Assembly (NCBI GenBank): GCA_001643675.2
Contig: LSRY02000026.1
Location: 1,163,501 to 1,227,500, forward strand
Origin: Monocercomonoides exilis
Taxonomy: Eukaryota > Preaxostyla > Oxymonadida > Polymastigidae
Reading direction: 5' to 3'
DNA: 64,000 bases
Part shown: in pieces, positions 9,473 through 19,617 of the stretch
Layout of the letters: each line of letters opens with the position of its first letter
Numbering within the stretch: position 1 is the stretch's first letter
Position numbers and translations under genes: made by a program
The notes under the pieces: generated by a model
The model's input: only the letters and a program-made list of their open reading frames with translations
Databases searched by the model: none
Told to the model about the DNA's origin: nothing

Positions 9473-12400
9473 ATGTGCAAATGCTCGAGTGAGACAGGGT
9501 GTGGAGGAGGGCTGTTTATTGATGGATCAGACCCACATGCGAATTATGGAAATGAAAGTCAGATTCCGCCTCTGTATTTCAAGATTGTGAATATCCTGTT
9601 TGTGATGAATGAGGCACATGTGGGGAAAGACGTGTTTGTCAGATGCCACTCGATTGCTCACCAGATCAACGAAACACTGTTTGCGCTGAACTACAACCAG
9701 GAGTCACTGAACTCGAACAACTCGATCTGTGGGAGGGATGTTTGGAGCGAGGAAGTTGTTGATCTGATTCCGCTGATCACATTCTATTATTCGGCACAGG
9801 TGTTTGTGAGTGGGAGAGGAAGCGATGGGAGGGGGTGTGGGGCACAGAGCAGTCCGTGTGCGAGCATCAACTGTGGGGTTGAGCACGTCCAGGAAGGGGT
9901 GATGAATGGGATTCTGATTGATGGAGAAGGGTTTGTGAGGAAGGAGTGTGTGATTGGAGATCTGGTTGTGAACTCATTGAAAAAGACAGAGGGGATTGTT
10001 CGATTGAACTGCAAGATTGAGAAGTCAGCTGAGAAGGATTGTGTTATGGAGTTTGTGAATGAATGTTCAGTGGAGAGGTGCTCATTCCAATTTGAAGATG
10101 GATTTAAATCAACTCACATTAATCTTATGAAAGTGAAGAATGGTTCAATGGAGATACAGAAATGTGAATTCCTCTCTTCATTATCAACAGCAGTTGAGGA
10201 TATGAAGTTGAACAGTTCAGTTGTGAGTGTGGAAAGTGGAGAGCTGAAGATATTTGATTCAACATTCAGGGATATTCATTCAACAAGATCAGTGCTTTCA
10301 TTTCGTGAAGCATCAGATGTGACAATTGTTGAAACAAGAATATCGAATATCGAATGTGAGGGAGATGTTGTGAGCATTGGAGGTAAAGCGAAAGTGGAGA
10401 TGAAAGAGATGGGAGTTGAGAATGTGACTCTGCTGTTGGAGGGGTGTGTGATTGGGATGGAAGATGTTGAGCAAGGGGTGAGTTCGCTGAACAGCTCATT
10501 TGGAAGATGTGTGAATTCAGTTGATAAGGGAAGCATGATGCAGATCAGGAATTCCAAGAATGTGAGGATTGAGATAAGTGTGTTTGATGGAGAAACAGAA
10601 ATCGAGGTTTTCAATGAAGAAAACAATAGAAAAGAAGGATTATGCAAATGGAATGGGTCATTGGTTGATGTTGAGAAGAGCAAAGTGGAGATGAGGGAAA
10701 CAACAATTATGAAGAGCAAGGGAGGTGGGTTGCGGGTGAGTGGAGGGAATATGAAGATTGAGAAGGGGGAGTTTGAGAGCAACAACCCATCGATCGAGGG
10801 ATATCCATCAGCCAGAAGGAATGTGATTTGTGAAGGGAATGGGGAGTTGGATGTTGTGAGTGTGAAAGGGGGTGATGGATGGAAGGACAATTCTTCATTG
10901 TGGATATTGGATGAAGGATGCGAATTGGGAGGGATAGCTTCAGAAAGAGGATCATCATTTTTCATCCCCATTTTGGAAGAGGTGAAGAATATTTCTCAGC
11001 CAAATGGGAATGTGGAGTTGATGATTGTGGGAAAGCTGCTTCTGCCATGTGATTTGTCAGTGAAGATGAGCATGAAAAATGGGGATGAAGAGGAGATTGT
11101 GAGAAAGGAGATTGAAGAAGAAGGGTTTGTGTCAGAGAATGAGATTCACTCAGTTATTTCATGTTCAGAATGGGAGAAAGTGAGAGAAGAGACGGAAGTG
11201 AGTGTGTGGATTGTGTTTGGGAAAACAGGTTCCCTTTCATCAACAGAGTCATTCATTGTGAAGAACAGGAGTGAAAGTGTTGGAAAAGGAGATGTAAGGA
11301 TTGTTGAAGGAGAGAAAGAAGGGAAATCATCATGGGCATTGATTGTGATTGTTTTATTGGTTGTTGTATTAATCATTGTTCTGATTGTATCTGTTGTTGT
11401 AACTATTCGTTGGAGAAAGCAAAAGAGAAGAACAAAGGAATTGGAGGAGATTGTGAATGACACAGTGAGAAAGGATCCAAAGGCATTTGAGATGGTGACG
11501 ATGGAGATGTCACCAGAGGAGCAGTGGAGAAGAGCAGAGAGGGAGGCAGAGAAGAAGAATGAAGAGAGGATCAAAAAAAGAATATATGAGACGAACATGG
11601 AACATTCAGAGTCATCTGAGCATCTTCTGTCTGAGAGTGGATCGACTGAATACATTCTGGGGAGAGACTCAGACAAGATCCCAGAATGGATACTGGAGAA
11701 AGTGGATGAAAAAGAAGAGGAAACAAGGAAGAGAACGCCATCACCATCCATCTCATCCACTTCAACAACTGATTCGGATTCAACATTTGTTCGATCGGAG
11801 AGTCTGTGCCTAACCACCTCGTCCATGTCGAATCTGGCGGATGCGATGGCCTGTTCATCTCCTCATGAGAAGCTGATTGTGGATCTGAGAGATTCACTGT
11901 TCATGTTGTTGCATGGGCTGAGCAAGACAAAGGAGATGGCGATTGGCACTCTTCAGGAGAGGGAGCAGACAGCCGCACAGATCTTGTTCTGGGTGGCCAA
12001 TCTCGCCCTCCACTCCTTTGATGAGATGGAAAATGGATTATCTTCTCTTTCCACTCTGAGCCCTCACATTGTTCTGTTTTCAGAGCACATGGTGATCTGC
12101 ATCGTGATGCACTCCGACTTCTCTTCTGATGATGATTCATCATCCATCTCATCATCAACAGTTGTGACATCTACCAGTGATGATAGTGACTCCCTTCCTT
12201 CTTCTGCCTTTGAGGATGAGGAAGATTACAAAAAAGAGTGTTTGAGATGGATGGCACCAGAGCTGCAGGTGAACAAGAAGATGGGAGCAACGAAGAAGTC
12301 GGTTGTGTTTTCGATTGGGATGATGCTGTGGGAGTGTCTGACACTGGATATCCCGTTTGGGGAGTATCCAGCAGAGGTGGCAGGAGATAAGATCTTGAAT

Positions 12401-12673
12401 GGGGAGAGGCCAGACATGACAGCTCTGTTTGGGTCGACATACTGCGAACCGATTAAAGTGACTCTGAATCATAGAATGGATGAGCGGCCGAGTCTGAAAC
12501 TGGTGAAACGTGAGCTGCTCAATCACTTTCCAGCAGGAGCTGTTTTGTTCACTGTTTCTGATGCTTTGTTCACTGAGGATTCAAGAGGATATGATGGAAG
12601 TGAAATAGTTGTGACATCGCAAATACAAATTGCTCAAAATGCAGCTTCAGAAATGGAACAGAAGAAACAATGA
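9473..12673 (+). CDS. Giant beta-helix receptor, C-terminal part: last repeats, membrane helix and pseudokinase-like tail
   Basis: This frame is in phase with the preceding 1985-codon frame across one TAG, so it is probably the same gene. It opens inside a repeat ('GCGGGLFIDG', 'GKDVFVRC', then a 'CG....PC' element near 9830-9870). A single strongly hydrophobic helix lies at about nt 11326-11409, followed by basic residues (type I topology). The cytoplasmic part has a charged linker, a Ser-rich stretch and a kinase C-lobe-like region (about 11890-12540). 'RWMAPEL' (about 12246-12266) matches the APE motif, and 'SIGMMLWECLTLDIPFGEYP' matches the following helix region. No glycine loop or VAIK lysine is seen, HRD is replaced by 'SPHIVLF', and DFG is missing, so a pseudokinase is most likely. 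Ends with TGA. Several broken copies of this family lie elsewhere in the window. Confidence 0.8.
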   Translation: MCKCSSETGCGGGLFIDGSDPHANYGNESQIPPLYFKIVNILFVMNEAHVGKDVFVRCHSIAHQINETLFALNYNQESLNSNNSICGRDVWSEEVVDLIPLITFYYSAQVFVSGRGSDGRGCGAQSSPCASINCGVEHVQEGVMNGILIDGEGFVRKECVIGDLVVNSLKKTEGIVRLNCKIEKSAEKDCVMEFVNECSVERCSFQFEDGFKSTHINLMKVKNGSMEIQKCEFLSSLSTAVEDMKLNSSVVSVESGELKIFDSTFRDIHSTRSVLSFREASDVTIVETRISNIECEGDVVSIGGKAKVEMKEMGVENVTLLLEGCVIGMEDVEQGVSSLNSSFGRCVNSVDKGSMMQIRNSKNVRIEISVFDGETEIEVFNEENNRKEGLCKWNGSLVDVEKSKVEMRETTIMKSKGGGLRVSGGNMKIEKGEFESNNPSIEGYPSARRNVICEGNGELDVVSVKGGDGWKDNSSLWILDEGCELGGIASERGSSFFIPILEEVKNISQPNGNVELMIVGKLLLPCDLSVKMSMKNGDEEEIVRKEIEEEGFVSENEIHSVISCSEWEKVREETEVSVWIVFGKTGSLSSTESFIVKNRSESVGKGDVRIVEGEKEGKSSWALIVIVLLVVVLIIVLIVSVVVTIRWRKQKRRTKELEEIVNDTVRKDPKAFEMVTMEMSPEEQWRRAEREAEKKNEERIKKRIYETNMEHSESSEHLLSESGSTEYILGRDSDKIPEWILEKVDEKEEETRKRTPSPSISSTSTTDSDSTFVRSESLCLTTSSMSNLADAMACSSPHEKLIVDLRDSLFMLLHGLSKTKEMAIGTLQEREQTAAQILFWVANLALHSFDEMENGLSSLSTLSPHIVLFSEHMVICIVMHSDFSSDDDSSSISSSTVVTSTSDDSDSLPSSAFEDEEDYKKECLRWMAPELQVNKKMGATKKSVVFSIGMMLWECLTLDIPFGEYPAEVAGDKILNGERPDMTALFGSTYCEPIKVTLNHRMDERPSLKLVKRELLNHFPAGAVLFTVSDALFTEDSRGYDGSEIVVTSQIQIAQNAASEMEQKKQ

Positions 12674-13017
12674 AATTGTCTCTTTTGGAAGCAATCAAAC
12701 AGAAATATTTTGAGAAATGAAAAGATGCCAAGGGAATATATATGAAGACGGGAAGAAATACAACAGTGAGATTGGAAGACACAAACCCAAAACAATAAGC
12801 ATGAGAACATCAACACATATGGAGCAGAAGTCAAATTAGATTTTCAAAAGTTTTCAGTGTGGAAAATACTTTATTCAAATGTCAAGATAACATAATAAAG
12901 AATTCAAATTTTCTTTTTTATTTTTTGGGACTTTTTATTTTTTTGATTGATAAATTCATCACAATTGTTAAAAATCCATGAAAAGAATAAAACCTGACCA
13001 TCAATCATTCTGGTTCG

Positions 13018-13048
<31 letters not shown>

Positions 13049-13568
13049 CCGAAAAAAATTAACAAACAACAGATATTTCAAGAGTTCAAAGAAAAACAAC
13101 CTGTCTATTGAAACTGCTTTCGTTTTATATCTCTTTGTGAATGTTTTGATATTTATTTTTTCTTTTTATAATTAAGTTTTAAAAAAATCTGGAAAAAAAA
13201 TTTTTTTTTGCATTTTGTGAAATTATTTATCAAACCATTTATTTTTGCTTTTGAATTTTCATTTTTCAAAACGCATAACCAAAATGAATAACAACAAAAT
13301 CTGTTGAAAATGTTTATTTTAATGATTTGTTATGCACAAAAAAGAAAATCATTATCTTTTGAAAAAGTGATTACAGAATAAAGTTGTTGACTTTTCAGTC
13401 AGAAAAAACAAATTATTTATCCCATTTCCAAGAAGAAGAAAAAGAAACATTCTCGTTTGTGCACTTTGATGAATAAGAAATACAACATTTTCAATTGATT
13501 GTTATTACCAAAAAGCACGAATAACTTTTTTTGTGTCGATAATAAAGGGAATTTTTCCTTGTGTAATT

Positions 13569-13893
13569 TCATCGGTTATAATCACACTGAAATCGTGAAT
13601 AATCACAATTTTGAAAATTTATTCATATTTTTCTGTCAATTTTGAAATTTTTGAAAAAATGAAAGTTGTTTTATTCTACTATATAATAAACAAAAATATT
13701 CATTTAAACATTACAACTTGAAAAAATCGACACAAATGTGTGGATTTAAATAAAGATTGAAAAAAAAAAATATTTATATTCTAAATAAAATTCAGATAAA
13801 CTTTTCAATGAAAAAGATGTTTCGGTAATAATCAAGTTCGGTTTTAATCACAAAAAATCGTGCAAAATGGATTGTGATTATAACCGAGCTTGA
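13569..13893. repeat. Foldback element with 'GGTTATAATCAC' ends
   Basis: 'cggttataatcac' near 13571 is repeated in inverse as 'gtgattataaccg' near 13875. The right side also contains its own palindrome (about 13832-13892: 'tcggttttaatcac' against 'gtgattataaccga'). The size and terminal symmetry suggest a MITE-like or foldback insertion. No coding capacity. Confidence 0.45.
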
Positions 13894-14587
13894 CTGTATT
13901 TCAATTTCGAAAAAGAATAAATTAATTTCGAAATTCATTTATAACTGAAATTTTTAATTAATCTCGAGAAAGGATTTCAGAAAATTTCGAGTTATTTTTT
14001 AACCAATCATATATTGTTTCTCAAAGAAAAATGTTTTTTAAATTGCAATTTTTGATAAAAAAAATTATTTAAAGTTTATTATCAATTTCAAAAATCATCA
14101 CTCCAAAGATTAATTAATAGAAGAATAATTCATTTTCTGATTAACCTGATGAAAAGAAAAAATTTTCTTCTCATTTATGGAATTGCAAAAGAAAGTGAAA
14201 ATATTCCCATCTATTTTTTCGGTTTCTTTGGTGAAAATAAGGAAAATAACTATTTTAAACATGAAAATGAATTCATTTTATTTTTGAATCAACTTGAAAT
14301 TAAATATTTTTCATACAAAATGAAAAAAATAATTTTTTTTATTTGATAATGCATCATTTTTCTAATATTGATAATCAAAATGAAACAATGAGATAATAAT
14401 TTCGAGAATATAAAAAGAAAAACATAAATTATTCGTTCAACAAATCAAAAATACTTTCATTCCGAAATTGATTTAAACTTTTACGAAATCGAATTAATAA
14501 ATAACGAAATTGAATTATTAATTTTCGAATTCGAATTATTTATGGTGTATTTGTCAACATTATCAGTATATAAGCAAACCCTGAAAA

Positions 14588-15167
14588 TATGGGACAAAAT
14601 ATAAGAATTCAGGTATTTTCATCAAAAAATTATACACCATAGGTTAACTTTTTGTGATCAAAAAATTTGAAACAAATACGTCCATTTTTTGACATTCATG
14701 TAATGTTGGAAAACTTTATGTTATCATTTCTACAATGACTGTTTACGGATATGAAAATCAAATTTATTTTGAAATCTGAGAAAGTTACATGAATAATGAG
14801 CGAAGTTGTTTTTTTGTGCTTTGTGCAATAAAAGCTTGAAAGTCCGTATTTTCCCCCATTTGAATAAAAAATTGAAAAACTTATATGGGGGAAAATATGG
14901 ATATTCAAGCTTTATATGCACAAAGCATGAAAAAATTGTTTCCCTTTTAACATTTTTAAACTTTATCATATTTCAAGATAAATTAGATTTTCATAACTGC
15001 AAATAAACATCATTGATATTATAACATAATGTTTTGTGACATCAAACGTATTTCAAAATATAAACCCATTTGTTTCATATTTTTTGATCTCAAAATATCA
15101 ATGGAGAGTGCATGATTTTTCAACGAAAATGCACGAAGTCAAATATTTAGTCCCATATCATAATACA
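14588..15167. mobile_element. MITE-like foldback element, two arms of about 280 bp
   Basis: The left arm begins 'tatgggacaaaatata' and reads to 'cgtattttccccc' (14860). The right arm, from 'atatgggggaaaatatgg' (14883) to 'tatttagtcccata' (15167), is its imperfect reverse complement over almost the whole length. A flanking TA on each side would fit a TA target duplication. A solo arm at 23745-23990 and a fragment near 16103-16147 share the same sequence, so this is a dispersed family. No protein is encoded. Confidence 0.6.
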
Positions 15168-15255
15168 ATATTCATAAGAAAAAACGTTTGTTAATTCTTT
15201 TCAAGATTCGCAAAAAAAAGAACACAATTGTGTTTTGTGTATTTATTCGAACATT

Positions 15256-15637
15256 TTCATGAATCCTGTTATTTTTGCTTTTTTTCTTCTTTTCTTTTTC
15301 TTTTCTTTCTTTTTTTTCTTTTTTGTTTTTATTGTTGAAATTCAATAAATACATTATAAAAAATAAAAAAACAAACATCTGCAAGTTTATTTATCTATTT
15401 TTAAAGAGAACAAATTTTTATTGTTTCAATTTTAGTCTTTGATAAAGATCAAAGGAATTATTTATTTATTTTTGATCGTTTGTTTTGCTTGTTTTAAAGC
15501 AATTTTTTTCCATGTTTGCTTTTAATTACAATGTCATAAAACATGCAAAATGAAGTTTTATTATTGGATACGTTTTATGTTTTTATCTTTTTTCTCTCTT
15601 GTTTTTCACATTTCATCATTAGTGTCAAGAAATATGG
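15256..15637. repeat. Left arm of a 382-bp inverted repeat (partner 32557-32938)
   Basis: Almost identical, without gaps that I can find, to the reverse complement of 32557-32938. Paired coordinates keep a constant sum of 48194 wherever I checked. Only about one mismatch near each end was noticed. It includes the (T/C)-rich tract at 15280-15325. The arms are 16.9 kb apart. Confidence 0.8.
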
Positions 15638-17019
15638 CACAATCTTTTTGAAAAGTCGGAAAACTTTAATTTGCCACCCTTTAAAGATCAAAAAATATTA
15701 AATTTTCTATTCTATTGTTTTAATCAAAATCCACTATTGTATTTAAACAATTGTTCATTTTAGTGATGTTTTGGATTTTTTTGTGAAAGTTCTGTTTTTC
15801 ATGTTAAATTTTTATTATTTATTTTCGATCAAACAAAAATATTCTGTGAGTCATTGCAATTAAAGAAAGGCACGATTTTGTAGAAATGACGGAGAATTCG
15901 GAATAATAGTTGATTTCTTTTTAGAAAAACACGCAAAATTTGTTGAAATTCTCTTTTTTCAAAACAAAATAAGGAGTTTGAAAATGCGATGAATTTTGCC
16001 AAGATCACAAATCAATAGTCAAATTTTTGAAAATGAAGGTGTGAAAGTTTTTCAGTTTGTTATGAAAATTTCATTTATAACTATTTTTGTTATCAGACGT
16101 ACACATATGGGGGAAAATACGGACTTTCAAGCTTTTTATGCACAAAGTAAACATGTGTGACTTTGTGGCTGTTGACAGATAAAATTGGTTTCCTGACGGA
16201 CCGAGTAATAATGTTCACGTCAGAACCTCAATTATTGGAACGAATAATTGCAAATGCAAATATTATTAAATATTTATTCAAATAAACGAAGAATGAAAAT
16301 GCATTTTTAAAAAAAGGATGATAAAAAATCATATTTGAAATGAATTGATCATCGGACCGTCAGTGAAGTTAGTGAAGTCAGTGACTGTTAATGGAGTCAG
16401 CATTCTGCAGGGAAGTATTTTTTAATTAATTTATGAAACAAAGAAAAGTTCGAAGAATAAAAAAAATTGAATATATGGGTCATTCTTTTTGAAAAGTCGC
16501 AAACGTTTAACTGATCTGAAAATCAGATCAAAAATGATCAAAAAATAGTGATCATTCCGTTCCCATCATTTATTGTCAAATATTTTATATTGTCAGTTTT
16601 TTCATCTTATCATAGAAAAACATTTCATAAATCTGATGATAACATATCGAACGTTGATTATAAAATAGAATTTTCTTTTGTTTGCTATAGCTTACGAGCT
16701 ATTTGAATCAAATGTTAGATAAGTTTTAATTTCTTCAATTTCATTTCATTAGTTCGAATATTCGTTATGAATTTATGGATGCTATCTAAGTTTTTATTAT
16801 TTTCTTTTGTTGTGAACCAAACAAAATTAATTTGCTTGAATTCTTGAATTTTTTTTAAGAAATTTTTTAACAGGAAAGATTTATCAAAACTTCACTCGTA
16901 ACAATCGAAAGTTATTCAAAAAGGAGGTGATAAAAAGCAATAATAAATATAATATAGGAAAATTGTGGAATGATACATTTTTTTTTCAAAATTAATCTCC
17001 ATTTGCAACAAACTCAAAA

Positions 17020-19203
17020 ATGTTATCTTTTCAAATATTAATATTTAAACAGTTTGTGTCAAACAACTTGTTTTCATCTCGTTATGTGCCTTTTCCTTCT
17101 CCCTTTCAGTTTATACAGATGCATTATATAAAGATGTTCTGCTTCAATCTTTTCAAATTGAATAAAGAAAGCAGGCTTTTTCGGCTGTTCGTCCATTTTG
17201 ATACAAATGTGGATGCTGTTAGCTCTTCGGGTGGTACTTCTGGCTGACATGATGAGAAATATCTCATCAAACTTCTTGTGGCCTTGGCAGTGAAGCAGTA
17301 ATCTCTTCGTTCAACACCATTGCCTTCTTCGTCTTCAACAGGAGCAGCACGCCGATCAACTTCGACATTCTGGAGGCGGAAAAGCGAAGAGAAGAAATCT
17401 TCAGAGAATGATGAGCCATCATCTTCATCTTCGTCATCAGCGCATGCGATTGACCCTTCGGATGCCTCGGAGGTTGCAGCGTAATACACATATGTAGCAG
17501 ATATGGAAGATGTCGAGAGACGGCTGCGGATTTTGGTGCCTGACGCAGCTGGGGTGTATGGGTGGAACATGCCTCTGTCGCTGCAGCTGCTGCTGTCGCC
17601 TCGGGCGCTGTGGGGATATGTTGTGGCTCGGCGGGCGGTACTGTATGGGGGTGTTGTTTGTGCATACGATGTGGCGCTTTCAGCGATGCTTTCGGCACCG
17701 CTGGTGGAGCCACTTCCGCCGCTTGCTGATTCGCTGGGCACGAATTCGGGGAGCAAGCGGATCTTTGCTGCTGTGGATGTGAATGTGTTCCCATCGATCT
17801 ACGATCAGTTTGGCCCTTCAATGCAAATATGGCGATATCTGCAGTCGAGGTGTGTGGCGGTGAAGCTGGACGACGAAGTAATGGGTCGAGGGATTGCAGT
17901 GTGTGAAGTGGGAGAGATTGTGGAGAAAGGTTTGGATGCTGCGGGGCTGAGGATGGAAGATGTGGTTCTGCCTCCAGCAGCGATTGCGCTGGCTGTGCTG
18001 GAGGAGCGAGAAGAGGCAGAGGAAGGAGAAAGGGAAGGCAAAGAGGGAGAAGAAGAGGGAAAAGAAGATCGAGGGAAAGAGGGAGGTGATGGGAATGAGG
18101 AGAAAGGCGGGTATCCGACAGCGCACGGAGAGTTTGTGGAGAGAATCAAAGAGAACCAGGGGAAGCTGGAAGAAGCGATTGCGCCGCTGGTTGTGGAGGC
18201 GCTTGGGCTGAGTGGGCTGAGGTTTGTGAAGGCTGATGCTGAGGTGGGTGCAGACAAGCAGCATTCAGTTGAACCAGAAGTGTGCAGTTCTTCTCCGTCC
18301 AATGGCATTTAAAAAGGGAATAGGAGAGTTGAAGAAGAAGCAGCAGATGGGTCTTTGGGCATTACTTCAGATGGAGAAAAGAAAGATGAGGTACAGGTGG
18401 AAATGTCGAAAAATGGTTTGGAGATGAATGAGAAACAAGACATATCCGATGAGAAAGCTGGGGAAGAAAGTTGTTTGTTTTGTTGAAAAAAAAAGAAGAG
18501 GACGACGAAAGGAAGAAGAAGAAGAAAAGAAAAGGGGAGGAGAGGTCGAGCGAAGGCAGAAGAGCTGAAAACTCGTTGCTGTTTAATCTGGTGGCGGGCT
18601 GATGATCTGTGTGCCGATGCGAAAGGGGAGCGCGTGGATAATGAAGCGGTGCATTGCAGATGGGCAGTCGGTGACAATGCTGGACGAGCTGAAGATGCTG
18701 CAGCCAAGAAGTCGTGCAGCGTCGAGAATCAACGAACGGAAACACAGCAGAAGCACAACATCGAAGAAGCAGTCGTTTCTGGAGCTGTGCGAGATTCTGG
18801 TTCTATATGCAACAGTGGGGTGGCATGGATGAAGCACACGATTGTAGAAGACTTGGCAGACGAGTTTTGTGCGCTTGTCAAACGTTTTATGTACAAAGCA
18901 GAGGAGCACGAGCCTGCTTGTGGTATTTTTATAACCAAGATGAGCTGATCCGCCATGCGAATGCGCACATTGAGATGAAGCCGCGGCTGCTGTGCTGTGG
19001 AGTGACAGCGTTGTTAGGTATTGCACATGGATGATTCAGTGAAGGTGAAGTTTTCAACTGAGAAGGGAATTGAAGCTTCACGGCAGAGCAGAGAAGGAGC
19101 TGGAGCAGGAAAAGCGAAGGAGATTCTGAGCAATTGTTCAGCGACACCATCAGTGCATGCGTTTGACTGTGTGTTTGATGGGGCGCCTGATGCGGATACG
19201 TAG
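17020..19203 (+). pseudogene. Decayed unidentified gene A, GC-richer than its surroundings
   Basis: The best frame runs 17503-18312 (269 codons). It continues in the same phase past a TAA (18310) to a TGA (18485). Upstream and downstream pieces in other frames still look protein-like: an Ile/Phe-rich stretch near 17295-17410, 'DEFCALVKRFMYKAEEHEP' near 18857-18913, and 'DELIRHANAHIEMKPRLL' near 18940-18993. The plus-strand frame is supported by a second copy at 34445-34824, which preserves 'LRMEDVVLPP' and 'FVERIKE' in the same order. A Glu/Gly/Lys-rich insert lies at 18004-18105. I do not recognise the family. A minus-strand ORF (17124-17756) overlaps and also looks non-random, but has no second copy. 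The start is uncertain. Confidence 0.5.
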
Positions 19204-19617
19204 CTGATATGGCTTGGTGAGTGAATGGAGGCAGAGGTGCAGAAGGATCGGTGCAGGATTCATTCAACACGTCAGACAAGAGGCTCGGTTCAGAAGAGGA
19301 GTTTATTTAGATAAGACAGTCGAATGCTGTGCAGATGATTGGTGAATACGGCTGTGATGCTTCGAACGCCATTTCTAACCGACCACGCTTTCTCAGCGGT
19401 TGTTCCTATGGATGCTTCCATGGCATTGAAGATGGCAGCAGAAGATCTTCATCACAATTTTGTTTCTTCTTCTTCTTCTTCTTCGTCAATTTCTATTTTT
19501 TGAGTGTCTGTTCCTTCAACACATCCTCCTCATCATCTCAAATATCTCATCTGTCACATTCCTCTTCTTCTCTCTCTTCATCAGCCTCAGCACATGCATC
19601 TCTGGAAGCACCTGCTT

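Larger units (their letters stand above)
12674..17019. other. Long AT-rich non-coding region with repeats
   Basis: No credible gene. It holds a 24-T run (13018-13041), two foldback elements (13569-13893 and 14588-15167), one arm of a 382-bp inverted repeat (15256-15637), and two direct copies of a short motif beginning 'ggcacaatctttttgaaaag' or 'gggtcattctttttgaaaag' (about 15637 and 16479). The ORF at 14149-14346 has no recognisable similarity and AT-rich composition; I treat it as chance. Confidence 0.6.

Noticed and set aside
17124-17756. Minus-strand 210-codon ORF overlapping gene A
   Set aside because: Composition is partly protein-like, but only the plus-strand frame has a conserved second copy, so the minus frame is treated as a shadow.
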